From AP-15 sp963790875 (GTDB taxonomy: Bacteria; Pseudomonadota; Alphaproteobacteria; ATCC43930; CGMCC-115725), in contig CAWBQT010000020.1 of the NCBI GenBank assembly GCA_963790875.1, positions 1 through 64,000 of the forward strand: a stretch of DNA of 64,000 bases, in the 5' to 3' direction. The translations under genes and the position numbers were made by a program. The stretch's first letter is position 1; each line of letters starts with the position of its first letter. This document shows positions 8,234 through 16,165 of the stretch, in pieces. The notes beneath the pieces were generated by a model. It did not search any database, was not told where the DNA came from, and was given only the letters and a program-made list of their open reading frames with translations.

Positions 8234-8620
8234 CTATCCGGGCTCGAGCGCGGCGGCCGCGAGGACAGCGCGAAAATGGCGTGCCGCTTCGGCAAGCCGC
8301 AGGTACACGTAGTCGGCGAGCTCCTCGTTGTAAGTATGAACAGTGTAATTGCGTAAAACCGTCAGATCGATCCAGAACGGGTCGTTATCGATGATCCCGT
8401 ACCGGAACGCCGAGCGGAAGCATGTCCTGGGCGACGTGCATATCGCGTTATGCTGCTCCTCGAGATACGCCTTGAGGAATTTCCAGCACAGCTCGAACGA
8501 AATCTCGAACCGCTGAATCGCCAAATCCCGCACAATCGGGTCTTTCGGCAGGGCGAGAACTTCATCCAGCCGCGCGATCGCACGTTCGAAATCCGCCCGC
8601 AGCGATTGCGCTTTGGTCAC
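8234..8620 (-). CDS. HEPN-domain protein, HepT/HI0074-type partner of a minimal nucleotidyltransferase
   Basis: A 128-residue all-helical HEPN protein. Family landmarks are RFEISFELCWKFLKAYLEE (about residues 37-55) and, near the C-terminal third, RNYTVHTY, which matches the RX4HXY motif (R90, H95, Y97) of HepT-type HEPN RNase toxins. The start is GTG 8620, overlapping the nucleotidyltransferase stop as GTGA. In characterised MntA/HepT pairs the small nucleotidyltransferase AMPylates the Tyr of this motif and silences the RNase. Here the motif, partner and gene coupling are all present. It may instead be an HI0074-type non-toxic complex. Toxicity is inferred only. Confidence 0.85.
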   Translation of the reverse strand: MTKAQSLRADFERAIARLDEVLALPKDPIVRDLAIQRFEISFELCWKFLKAYLEEQHNAICTSPRTCFRSAFRYGIIDNDPFWIDLTVLRNYTVHTYNEELADYVYLRLAEAARHFRAVLAAAALEPG

Positions 8621-8916
8621 AACGGAATCCGCTGCCGCGCGACTTCGCGGAACTGCTCGGACACGCGCGTGAAATCGACGACATCGATCGTATAAAGGGT
8701 CGGCGCTTCCTCGAGCTCGTCCTGGATCGCGGCGAGGGCGGCGCGCGGCACCGGAGCCGGTCCCTCGATGCCGATGTCGACATCCGAGCGCGAGGCGGCC
8801 GACCCGGTCGCGCGCGAGCCGAACAGGAAGATGCGATAGGCGGGATCGGGCAGATGCCGCCGGATCACGCCGGCGGCGAATTTGGCAGCGCTGGCGGGAT
8901 CGCTGATCGCCGGCAT
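8617..8916 (-). CDS. minimal nucleotidyltransferase (MntA/HI0073-type), probable HEPN partner
   Basis: A 99-residue MNT-fold protein. The catalytic signature reads GSRATGSAASRSDVD, fitting GSX10DXD exactly (G33, S34, D45, D47), followed by IDVVDFTRVSEQF with the usual third acidic residue in the next strands. MntA-type antitoxins transfer AMP from ATP to the tyrosine of their HEPN partner. The downstream gene begins inside this stop codon (GTGA). It starts 11 bases after the cobalamin adenosyltransferase stop, so the pair is probably expressed from that operon. The ATG 8916 was chosen as the first Met that leaves a compact MNT domain. Confidence 0.87.
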   Translation of the reverse strand: MPAISDPASAAKFAAGVIRRHLPDPAYRIFLFGSRATGSAASRSDVDIGIEGPAPVPRAALAAIQDELEEAPTLYTIDVVDFTRVSEQFREVARQRIPL

Positions 8917-8927
8917 CGGTTCCGGGA

Positions 8928-9491
8928 TCAGCGATTGGCGCCCGGGATCCACAGCACGTCGCGCGCGCCATTGTCGTTGGCGCGCCGACCGAGAACAAAC
9001 AGATGATCGGACAGCCGGTTCAGATATTTGAGTGCATCCTCGTTGACCGCTTCCGTCCGTGCGAGTTCGCTGACCAGGCGTTCGGCGCGGCGGACGACTG
9101 TGCGGGCCAGATGAAGATAGGCTGCGGCGGCGCTGCCGCCCGGCAGGATGAACGAGTCGAGGGGCTGCAGACCCGCGTTCATTCTGTCGATTTCCTGCTC
9201 GAGACGCTCGACCTGCGCCGCGAGGATGCGCAATGCGCCGGCGCCGCGTCGGCCTCCCTCGGGCGTGCACAGATCGGCGCCGAGATCGAACAGGTCGTTC
9301 TGGATGCGACCCAGCATCGCGTCGGCGACGGCATCGGCATCTAGCCGCGCCAGGCCGATCGCGGCGTTCGCTTCGTCGACGGCGCCATAGGCCGCGACGC
9401 GCAGACTATGCTTCGGCACGCGCGAACCGTCGCCGAGCGACGTGTCGCCGCTGTCGCCGCCGCGCGTGTAAATCCGCGTCAGCCGCACCAT
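8928..9491 (-). CDS. PduO-type cob(I)alamin adenosyltransferase
   Basis: This enzyme transfers the adenosyl group of ATP to cob(I)alamin to make coenzyme B12. The 187-residue protein opens with the ATP-binding motif TRIYTRGGDSGDTSLGDG. The C-terminal helical bundle carries FILPGGSAAAAYLHLARTVVRRAER (landmark at about residues 114-138), with the RRAER active-site arginines, and ends with LFVLGRRAND. It follows the two-TM protein by 4 bases and precedes the MNT/HEPN pair. No B12-dependent enzyme is in the window. Confidence 0.95.
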   Translation of the reverse strand: MVRLTRIYTRGGDSGDTSLGDGSRVPKHSLRVAAYGAVDEANAAIGLARLDADAVADAMLGRIQNDLFDLGADLCTPEGGRRGAGALRILAAQVERLEQEIDRMNAGLQPLDSFILPGGSAAAAYLHLARTVVRRAERLVSELARTEAVNEDALKYLNRLSDHLFVLGRRANDNGARDVLWIPGANR

Positions 9492-9495
9492 GGCG

Positions 9496-9687
9496 CTAGT
9501 GGCGCGAGAGCAACATCAGAGCGGCGAGCAGCAGGAGCGCGAGCCCCTGCATGACGACGCGGGCCTGCATCAGCTTGTTCGAACGGCGCGGGTTGCCGCC
9601 GCGCAGCATTGTTGCGACGCCGAGCCCGAGCACGGTCAGGACGCCGAGCATCGCCAGAACGAGCAGGATCGTCAGAAATACGCTCAT
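9496..9687 (-). CDS. twin-transmembrane small inner-membrane protein (HIG1-like)
   Basis: A 63-residue protein with two hydrophobic segments (about residues 3-26 and 44-60). They are joined by a basic loop GGNPRRSNKLMQARVVMQG that resembles the HIG1/twin-TM family common in alphaproteobacteria. Mitochondrial HIG1 proteins associate with respiratory supercomplexes; the bacterial function is not settled. It lies 4 bases upstream of the cobalamin adenosyltransferase and is probably first in that operon, a neighbourhood I recall from other alphaproteobacteria. Confidence 0.8.
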   Translation of the reverse strand: MSVFLTILLVLAMLGVLTVLGLGVATMLRGGNPRRSNKLMQARVVMQGLALLLLAALMLLSRH

Positions 9688-9823
9688 CGGCGGACTATGC
9701 GCGCTTCACCCCGCCGCCGCCAGCGACTTAGAGCGCCGCGACGACTGTGCCATTGCCGCCGGTGCGGCGCGGCTTTTGACAAGACGCGCCGACAAATCGG
9801 CGACAGTCTTGCGGCAGTTGATA

Positions 9824-10051
9824 TCAGTCTTGCGGCAGCTGATAGCTGTGCGGGTAGGTGGTCGGCAGGTTCGGGTCGGGAATCTTGAGCGAGTCGGATT
9901 GCGTCATCCGCATCGCCGAGATGTCGTCGGATATTCCGTTGGCATTTTGGATGCTACTGGCGCGCTCCGGCGCGCCGACGGCGCAGCCCGCGGCGGCCAA
10001 CGTTATCCCCAGAAACGCTAGGCGAAGAACCGGCTTTGGCGGATGGGTCAT
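9824..10051 (-). CDS. small lipoprotein
   Basis: A 75-residue predicted lipoprotein. A basic start (MTHPPKPVLR) is followed by a hydrophobic stretch and the lipobox LAAAGC, so the mature protein would begin at Cys23. The mature part is polar, with the tail PTTYPHSYQLPQD. That tail loosely resembles the end of the LptM-like protein at 14704-14856 (NTYPKPYPRE), which may be chance. No domain is recognised. It is a single gene reading away from the ACT/Nudix pair. Confidence 0.65.
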   Translation of the reverse strand: MTHPPKPVLRLAFLGITLAAAGCAVGAPERASSIQNANGISDDISAMRMTQSDSLKIPDPNLPTTYPHSYQLPQD

Positions 10052-10460
10052 CAGTCGCTCCGATATTGAGGATAGGTGGTGGGCTGGCGTCGATCCGGCA
10101 ACGGCCGTGCCAGATAAACGCGCCGTACCGTGTCGGCTATGCAGTTTTGGCAAATCCTCGACTGCCGCTTCAGCGACCCCCGGCGCGTCGCGCGAAACGC
10201 CCGCCGCGGCTGCGCGAGCCATTGGCGCTTGCGACATCAAATGCCGCCAACGAGACGAACGAAGCGGATCGACGGCTCGTTCCGCCACGCGCGCCAAAAC
10301 GTCGGAAGAGCAGAGTTGACCCGGTCTGCGCTCGGGCATACATCATGCCCTGTGACGACGCTGTCGATGGCTCACCGGCAAGACCGGCGAATTACTGTCC
10401 CGGACCCCGCAGGGGTTCGGGCCCAGTCGATTTGTCGCCTGCTTGCCGAGGACCATCCCG
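10052..10460 (+). other. 409-base intergenic region upstream of the ACT/Nudix genes
   Basis: No credible coding frame is seen here; the open frames lack a ribosome site and have arginine-rich, shadow-like composition. It should hold the divergent promoters of the small lipoprotein and the ACT-domain gene. One reasonable sigma-70-like promoter for the plus strand is listed separately. Confidence 0.5.
10316..10344 (+). promoter_or_regulatory. candidate sigma-70-type promoter
   Basis: A -35-like TTGACC at 10316-10321 and a -10-like TACATC at 10339-10344 are separated by 17 bases, about 115 bases before the ACT-domain start. The match to the consensus is good for the -35 (5 of 6) and fair for the -10 (4 of 6). 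There is no experimental or comparative support. Confidence 0.35.
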
Positions 10461-10775
10461 ATGCCGCCTCTCCGTGCGCCCGCCGCTGACACCAGTCTGC
10501 CGGTCACTGCCTATTTTTCCGTTCATGCCCGCGCCGAACCCGGCGTAATGCCCCGGATCGTCGAATTGTTCGCCAAGCGCGGCCTCGTGCCGACGGTCTG
10601 GCGCAGCGCGATCGCCGGAGCCGACCGCGGCAATCTGACGATCACGATCGAAATGGAGGGGCTCGGCCGCGAGGTGACGCGCTATATCGCCGCCTGCCTG
10701 CGGCAGATCGCCGATGTCGAGACCGTGCTAACCGCCGAGAGCGATGCCGTCGCAGCTGGCCGTCAACCCGGCTGA
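10461..10775 (+). CDS. ACT-domain protein
   Basis: A 104-residue protein consisting of one ACT domain: AYFSVHARAEPGVMPRIVEL gives the first strand and the Gly-containing ligand loop, and NLTITIEMEG the second hairpin. ACT domains bind amino acids and regulate metabolic enzymes; stand-alone copies resemble the small subunit of acetolactate synthase (IlvN/IlvM). Here no catalytic partner is adjacent; the Nudix gene follows by 17 bases. I chose ATG 10461, which has GAGGA upstream, over a TTG six codons earlier. The ligand is unknown. Confidence 0.75.
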   Translation: MPPLRAPAADTSLPVTAYFSVHARAEPGVMPRIVELFAKRGLVPTVWRSAIAGADRGNLTITIEMEGLGREVTRYIAACLRQIADVETVLTAESDAVAAGRQPG

Positions 10776-10792
10776 TCAAAGGATCTGCCTAG

Positions 10793-11644
10793 ATGTCGTT
10801 CGTCGACCACATCAGGCGGTGCAACAACTATGACCCGGCTAAGGCTGTGCCGCTCGTCGCCGGAAACCGCCGCATCGGCCTCTTGCGCCGTGACAATGCC
10901 GAGGTTCTGCGGCGCTTTCCCGAGGTGTTCGACGTCGCGGCCGATGCGGTGCAGCTGACGCTCGAGGGCGATGCCGCCGCGGTCAGCCGCGCCGTCGCCC
11001 GGGTCGTCGATACGCTGGTCGCCGAAAGCCGCGTTCCGAAATCGCGCAATGAAACCTTTGACGTGGCCGTAGGCTGGGGTGAGCCGCCGATCCTGCGCGT
11101 CGACCGCGGCGCTGTTCCTTTCTTTGGCACACGCGCCTACGGCGTGCACCTCAACGGCTACCGCTGGGAAGGCAGCGAACTTTATTTGTGGGTTGGCCGC
11201 CGCTCGCCCGACAAGCTGGTGGCGCCGAACAAGCTCGACAATCTCGTTGCCGGCGGCATCGGCAACGGTTACGGCGTCGTCGAGACCCTGATCAAGGAAT
11301 GCGACGAGGAGGCGTCGATGCCGGCGCGGCTGAGCAGGACCGCAGTGCCGGCCGGCGCCGTTTCCTATCGCATGGAAAACCAATACGGCATACGCGACGA
11401 CGTGCTGTTCGTGTACGATATCGAGACGCCGGCCGATTTCGTGCCGAAAAGCAACGACGGCGAGATCGCCGAGTTCAGCTTGATGCCGGCGGCGGCGGTG
11501 CTCGATCGCGTGCGCGACACCCGGGATTTCAAGTTCAACGTGAATTTGGTGATCCTCGATTTTGCCGTGCGCCACGGGCTGCTGCGGCCCGGCGACGTGG
11601 CATATCTCGACATCGTGACCGGGCTTCACCGGCAGCTCGACTGA
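10793..11644 (+). CDS. Nudix hydrolase with N-terminal DUF4743 domain
   Basis: A 283-residue protein. The first ~110 residues (MSFVDHIRRCNNYD and so on) match the DUF4743 module found in Tnr3-like and plant Nudix proteins. The Nudix half begins near GTRAYGVHLNGY and carries WVGRRSPDK, then a Nudix box of the variant form with KECDEEASMP. Related enzymes hydrolyse oxidised or damaged thiamine diphosphate. It lies 17 bases after the ACT gene, presumably cotranscribed. The 3' end overlaps the convergent gluQ gene by 19 bases. The substrate assignment is by family only. Confidence 0.88.
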   Translation: MSFVDHIRRCNNYDPAKAVPLVAGNRRIGLLRRDNAEVLRRFPEVFDVAADAVQLTLEGDAAAVSRAVARVVDTLVAESRVPKSRNETFDVAVGWGEPPILRVDRGAVPFFGTRAYGVHLNGYRWEGSELYLWVGRRSPDKLVAPNKLDNLVAGGIGNGYGVVETLIKECDEEASMPARLSRTAVPAGAVSYRMENQYGIRDDVLFVYDIETPADFVPKSNDGEIAEFSLMPAAAVLDRVRDTRDFKFNVNLVILDFAVRHGLLRPGDVAYLDIVTGLHRQLD

Positions 11645-12489
11645 GCCTTCTCCAGAATCTCGGCCGGGCTCGATCCGGCCGCGCGCATCGCTCGGATCGT
11701 CGGCGCGCCGTCGCTCTTGGCAAGCCGTCGCCCGGCTGTGTCGACCAGCAACGGATGATGGCGATAGTGCGGCGTCGGCAGGTCGAGCAACGCCTGCAAC
11801 ACCCGGTGGATATGCGTCGCGGCCGCAAGGTCCGCGCCTCGGGTTACCAGGGTCACGCCCTGGATCGCGTCGTCGAAGGTGACCGCCAAGTGGTAGCTTG
11901 CCGGACAATCCTTGCGTGCGAGCACGACATCGCCCTGCGCTGCCGGATCGGCGCGAACTCGACGCGCTTCGCCTTGCCCCTCCTCGACCCAATCGAGCGG
12001 CCCGGTGAGGGCCAGGGCGCGCGCGAGATCGAGGCGCAGCGTGTAATCTCGACCGGCGCGCTGCAGTGCGGCGCGCTCGGCGCTGCCGAGCTTGCGGCAG
12101 GTGCCCGGATAACACGGTCCGGCCTCCCCTTGCGGCGCCGCGCCCGCCCGCCGCATCTCATTGGCGATCTCGCGTCGTGTGCAGAAGCACGGATAGAGGA
12201 CATCCTTCGCGGCGAGGCGGTCGAGTGCGCCGCGATAATCGGCGAAATGTTCCGACTGACGGCGCACCGGCCCGTCCCAGGCGAGACCGAGCCAGGCGAG
12301 GTCCTCGATGATCGCCGCGGCGAATTCGTCGCGGCAGCGGGTTTGGTCGATGTCCTCGAGGCGCAGCAGAAAGCGGCCGCCGCGGCGCCGCGCCGCCTGC
12401 CACCCTTGCAACGCCGAATAGGCGTGGCCGAGATGCAAATAGCCGGTCGAGCTCGGCGCAAAGCGCGTCACCGTCGCGCCGCGGGTCAT
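11626..12489 (-). CDS. gluQ: glutamyl-Q tRNA(Asp) synthetase
   Basis: GluQ attaches glutamate to queuosine at the wobble position of tRNA-Asp. The 287-residue protein is a truncated class I glutamyl-tRNA synthetase without the anticodon domain. The N-terminus TRFAPSSTGYLHLGHAYSAL has the HIGH equivalent HLGH. Zinc ligands are in YPCFCTRREI and GPCYPGTCRKL, and the KMSKS equivalent is RRLAKSDGAP. I begin at ATG 12489 because upstream residues have no similarity to the family. It converges on the Nudix gene with a 19-base overlap. Confidence 0.95.
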   Translation of the reverse strand: MTRGATVTRFAPSSTGYLHLGHAYSALQGWQAARRRGGRFLLRLEDIDQTRCRDEFAAAIIEDLAWLGLAWDGPVRRQSEHFADYRGALDRLAAKDVLYPCFCTRREIANEMRRAGAAPQGEAGPCYPGTCRKLGSAERAALQRAGRDYTLRLDLARALALTGPLDWVEEGQGEARRVRADPAAQGDVVLARKDCPASYHLAVTFDDAIQGVTLVTRGADLAAATHIHRVLQALLDLPTPHYRHHPLLVDTAGRRLAKSDGAPTIRAMRAAGSSPAEILEKAQSSCR

Positions 12490-12572
12490 CGCCGGCGCCA
12501 CCACGGATGACAGGGGCGCTCGATTTCGGCTATGGCTGATCGACTTCGACCGCCATTCGAGAGAGCTTGCCG

Positions 12573-13268
12573 ATGACGTTTCAGCTGTCCGGGCCGTCTC
12601 GTCCACCCGCTTCCGGCGGCAAGCCGCGTCGTCTTGTCGTTCTGTTGCACGGGCTGGGGGCGGACGGCAACGACCTGTTCGGGCTCGCCCCCTATTGGGC
12701 GCCGCTCCTGCCGGAGGCCGAGTTTCTGTCGCCGAACGCGCCGTTCCCCTGCGACATGGCGCCGTACGGCTACCAGTGGTTCAGCTCGCGCGATCGCAGT
12801 CCGCAGGCGATCCTCGCCGGGGTGCGTGCCGCGGCGCCGATCCTCGACGCCTTTCTCGACGAAGCGTTGACCGCGCGCGGCCTCGGCCCGCGAGATCTGG
12901 CGCTGGTCGGCTTTTCGCAAGGCACGATGATGTCGCTTTTTGTCGGATTGCGCCGCGTGCAGCCAGTTGCCGGCATCCTCGGCTATTCGGGCCGGCTCCT
13001 CGCTCCGGAGTTGCTGGCTGACGAATTGCGCTCGCGGCCGCCGGTTCTGCTGGTTCACGGCACCGAGGATCCGCTGGTTTCGTATCAATCTCTTGCGGAC
13101 GCCGCGGCGGCGCTGCATGCCCAGGGTGTGGCGACCGAAACCTTGAGCTGCCCCGGCATCGGCCACTCGATCGATGAGAACGGGCTGCGGCGCGGCGGGC
13201 AGTTCCTTAAGGAGGCGTTGGTGCAAGGAGAGTTGGCCTCGCCGGGTTCGCGGGACGGCGGCAAGTGA
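12573..13268 (+). CDS. phospholipase/carboxylesterase-family alpha/beta hydrolase
   Basis: A 231-residue serine esterase of the acyl-protein thioesterase/carboxylesterase family. VVLLHGLGADGNDL holds the oxyanion HG motif, GFSQGTMMSL the nucleophile Ser, HGTEDPLV the Asp and GIGHSID the His. The ATG 12573 is preferred over a TTG two codons upstream. Its stop codon contains the argH start (GTGA), so it is coupled to arginine synthesis genes without an obvious metabolic link. The natural substrate is unknown. Confidence 0.92.
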   Translation: MTFQLSGPSRPPASGGKPRRLVVLLHGLGADGNDLFGLAPYWAPLLPEAEFLSPNAPFPCDMAPYGYQWFSSRDRSPQAILAGVRAAAPILDAFLDEALTARGLGPRDLALVGFSQGTMMSLFVGLRRVQPVAGILGYSGRLLAPELLADELRSRPPVLLVHGTEDPLVSYQSLADAAAALHAQGVATETLSCPGIGHSIDENGLRRGGQFLKEALVQGELASPGSRDGGK

Positions 13269-14707
13269 CCGGCGGCGGCGCCGCATCGGGTTCGCCGGGC
13301 GGGGATGCTCCGCCCGAAGCAGGTCCGGCGAACCCCCAGTGGGGCGGGCGCTTTGCCGGCGGTCCGGGCGAAATCATGCGCAGCATCAACGTCTCGGTCG
13401 GTGTCGATAAGCGTCTCTTTGCCGAGGATATTGCCGCGTCGAAGGCGCATTGCAAAATGCTCGTCGCGCAAGGCATCCTCTCAGCGCAGGACGGTGCCGC
13501 GATCCAGGCCGGCCTCGACGAAATCAGGACCGAGATCGAAGACGGCCGCTTCGTCTTTCGCGAGGAGTGCGAGGACATTCACATGAATGTCGAGGCGCGC
13601 CTTACCGAGCTGATCGGGCCGAGTGCCGGTCGCCTGCACACCGCGCGCTCGCGCAACGATCAGGTGGCGACCGATCTGCGGCTTTGGCTGCGCGCCACGA
13701 CCGACCGTCTCGATGCGGCGATGCGCGAATTGCAACAGGCGCTGCTGGCGCGGGCCGAGGCCGAGGCGGCAACGGTGATGCCCGGCTTCACGCATCTGCA
13801 GATCGCCCAACCGGTGACGTTGGGTCATCATTTTCTGGCCTATGTCGAGATGCTCGGCCGCGATCGCGGCCGGCTCGCCGATTGTCGGCGCCGCATGAAC
13901 GAGTCGCCGCTCGGCGCGGCGGCGCTCGCCGGTACCGCTTTCGCGATCGACCGCCAGGCGACCGCCGCGGCGCTCGGCTTCGATCGGCCCGCGGCAAACT
14001 CGCTGGACGCCGTCTCCGACCGGGATTTTGCCGTCGAATTTCTTGCCGCGGCGGCGCTTGCCGGGGTGCATTTGTCGCGTCTCGCCGAAGAGATCATCCT
14101 TTGGTGCAGCGACGGTTTCGCCTTTATCGCGTTGAGCGACGCCTTCACTACCGGCAGCTCGATCATGCCGCAAAAGCGTAATCCCGACGCGGCGGAGCTG
14201 GTTCGCGCCAAGACCGGCCGGCTCAACGGTGCGCTGATCGCGTTGCTGACCGTGATGAAGGGGCTGCCGCTCGCCTATGGCAAAGACATGCAGGAGGACA
14301 AGGTCCCGGTCTTCGAGGCGGCCGACGCGCTCGAACTCTCGCTTGCGGCGACAGCCGGGATGGTGCGCGACCTGCAGCCAGACCGGGCGAGGCTGCACGC
14401 CGCGGCGCACCGCGGCCACTCGACGGCGACGGATTTGGCCGATTGGCTGGTGCGTGTCGCCGGGCTGCCGTTTCGCGATGCGCACCGCGCCACCGGCGCC
14501 ATCGTTCGGCGCGCCGAGACGCTGGGGTGCGGCCTCGCCGATCTGCCGCTCGCCGAGCTGCGCGCTATCGAGCCGGCGATCGGCGAAACTGTCTATGACG
14601 TGCTCGACGTCGACCGCTCGGTGGCGAGCCGGACGAGCTTTGGCGGCACCGCTCCGGAATGCGTGCGCGCTGCGGTCGCCGCCGCGCGACGAAGATTTCT
14701 CGAATGA
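13265..14707 (+). CDS. argH: argininosuccinate lyase
   Basis: ArgH splits argininosuccinate into arginine and fumarate, the last step of arginine synthesis. The 480-residue protein contains the fumarase-superfamily signature GSSIMPQKRNPDAAELVRAK, plus HTARSRNDQVATDLRLW and MPGFTHLQIAQP. The start is GTG 13265 (GTGA with the esterase stop); the first ~20 residues are a Gly/Pro-rich extension before QWGGRF, where the family usually begins. Its 3' end overlaps the lipoprotein start as ATGA. Confidence 0.97.
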   Translation: MTGGGAASGSPGGDAPPEAGPANPQWGGRFAGGPGEIMRSINVSVGVDKRLFAEDIAASKAHCKMLVAQGILSAQDGAAIQAGLDEIRTEIEDGRFVFREECEDIHMNVEARLTELIGPSAGRLHTARSRNDQVATDLRLWLRATTDRLDAAMRELQQALLARAEAEAATVMPGFTHLQIAQPVTLGHHFLAYVEMLGRDRGRLADCRRRMNESPLGAAALAGTAFAIDRQATAAALGFDRPAANSLDAVSDRDFAVEFLAAAALAGVHLSRLAEEIILWCSDGFAFIALSDAFTTGSSIMPQKRNPDAAELVRAKTGRLNGALIALLTVMKGLPLAYGKDMQEDKVPVFEAADALELSLAATAGMVRDLQPDRARLHAAAHRGHSTATDLADWLVRVAGLPFRDAHRATGAIVRRAETLGCGLADLPLAELRAIEPAIGETVYDVLDVDRSVASRTSFGGTAPECVRAAVAAARRRFLE

Positions 14708-14856
14708 TCGCATCGCGACTGGCACTGCGGTGCGCCGCTTGCGCCTGTATCGCGCTGGCGCTGGCCTTGGCGCTCGCGGGATGCGGCCGAAACGGCTCGC
14801 CGCAGCCGCCGCCGGGGGTGCCTAACACCTATCCGAAACCCTATCCGCGTGAGTAA
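14704..14856 (+). CDS. lptM: LptM-like small lipoprotein
   Basis: A 50-residue lipoprotein with a leader ending in the lipobox LALAGC and a mature part GRNGSPQPPPGVPNTYPKPYPRE (mature residues listed as a landmark). LptM (YifL) in enterobacteria is a tiny lipoprotein that helps LptD mature in the outer membrane and is encoded next to the lysine pathway genes. Here it also lies directly before lysA. It overlaps argH by 4 bases (ATGA) and lysA by 8. The assignment rests on size, lipobox, CGxxG-like start and position. Confidence 0.8.
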   Translation: MIASRLALRCAACACIALALALALAGCGRNGSPQPPPGVPNTYPKPYPRE

Positions 14857-16165
14857 GTTCTTTCGCTACCGCGGCGGCGTTCTCTGCGCCGAGATGGTGC
14901 CGACCCCCGACATCGCCGCCGCGCTCGCAACCCCGTTTTACGTCTATTCGGCCGCCTGCTTTACGGCCCAGTACCGCAGGTTCGCCGACGCCTTCGGTGT
15001 CGGGCGGCCGCTCGTCTGCTATTCGGTCAAGGCCAATTCGAACCTCGCCGTGCTGCGTCTTTTCGCCGATCTTGGGGCGGGCGCCGACATCGTCTCGGAG
15101 GGCGAACTGCGGCGCGCGCTCGCCGCCGGCATCCCGCCGGAGCGGATCATCTTCTCCGGCGTCGGCAAGACCGCGCCGGAGCTCGAAGCGGCGCTGGACG
15201 CCGGGATTTATCAAGTCAACGTCGAGTCGTTGTCGGAGTTGCGCCGGCTGAGCGGGCTCGCCGCCGCGCGCGGCGCCGTGATGCCGGTCGCGATCCGGGT
15301 CAACCCGGATGTCGACGCGCTGACCCACGCCAAGATCACAACCGGCAGAAAAGAGGACAAATTCGGCATTGCCATCGACGAGACGATCGCTGCCTACCGC
15401 CTCGCCGAAGAGCTGCCCGGCATCGCGCCGGTCGGCTTGGCCGTACATATCGGCTCGCAGCTGATCGAGCTCGATCCGTACCGGCAGGCGTTCGAGCGAC
15501 TGGCCAAGCTTGTCGTCGAATTGCGGAGCGCCGGGTTCGCGGTCGACAGGGTCGATCTCGGCGGCGGCATCGGCATCGGCTACCGTGGCGAACGCGCTCC
15601 CGAACCGGCCGATTATGCCGGGTTGGTGCGGCGCATTTTTGGACCGCTCGGTCTCGCCCTCGCATGCGAGCCCGGACGGGTGCTGACCGCCGAGGCCGGG
15701 CTGCTGATCACGACCGTCGTCGACGTCAAGGAACGCTCCGGCAAGCGGTTCGTCATCGTCGACGCGGCGATGAACGATCTGCTCCGGCCGGCGCTCTACG
15801 GCGCCTGGCACGACATTCTGCCGGTTCGCCGCCCGCCGCCCGGCGCCGTGCTCGCGCCGGCGGATCTCGTCGGTCCGGTATGCGAAGCGGGCGATGCTTT
15901 CGCCGTCGACCGCGACATGCCGCCGATTGCCGAAGGAGATCTGCTTGCCGTTGCCGCGGCAGGGGCCTATGGAGCGGTCATGAGCTCGACCTATAACAGC
16001 CGCCTGCTGGCGCCGGAGGCGATGGTGTCGGGCGAGCGATTTGCCGTCATTCGGCCGCGCCAGGGCTATGACGCGCTGTTGTCGCTCGATGCGATACCCG
16101 ATTGGCTCGGCGGCCGCGACGCAGCGGCCGGGCGGCGGCAAGAGGAGCAGCGAGGCGCCGGATGA
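14849..16165 (+). CDS. lysA: diaminopimelate decarboxylase
   Basis: LysA decarboxylates meso-diaminopimelate to lysine with PLP. The 438-residue protein has the PLP lysine in CYSVKANSNLAVLR, HIGSQLIELDPY, the glycine-rich GGGIGIGY phosphate loop, CEPGRVLTAEAG and the intersubunit loop CEAGDAF. The start is GTG 14849, inside the end of the lipoprotein gene. Its stop overlaps the next start (ATGA). Confidence 0.97.
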   Translation: MSKFFRYRGGVLCAEMVPTPDIAAALATPFYVYSAACFTAQYRRFADAFGVGRPLVCYSVKANSNLAVLRLFADLGAGADIVSEGELRRALAAGIPPERIIFSGVGKTAPELEAALDAGIYQVNVESLSELRRLSGLAAARGAVMPVAIRVNPDVDALTHAKITTGRKEDKFGIAIDETIAAYRLAEELPGIAPVGLAVHIGSQLIELDPYRQAFERLAKLVVELRSAGFAVDRVDLGGGIGIGYRGERAPEPADYAGLVRRIFGPLGLALACEPGRVLTAEAGLLITTVVDVKERSGKRFVIVDAAMNDLLRPALYGAWHDILPVRRPPPGAVLAPADLVGPVCEAGDAFAVDRDMPPIAEGDLLAVAAAGAYGAVMSSTYNSRLLAPEAMVSGERFAVIRPRQGYDALLSLDAIPDWLGGRDAAAGRRQEEQRGAG

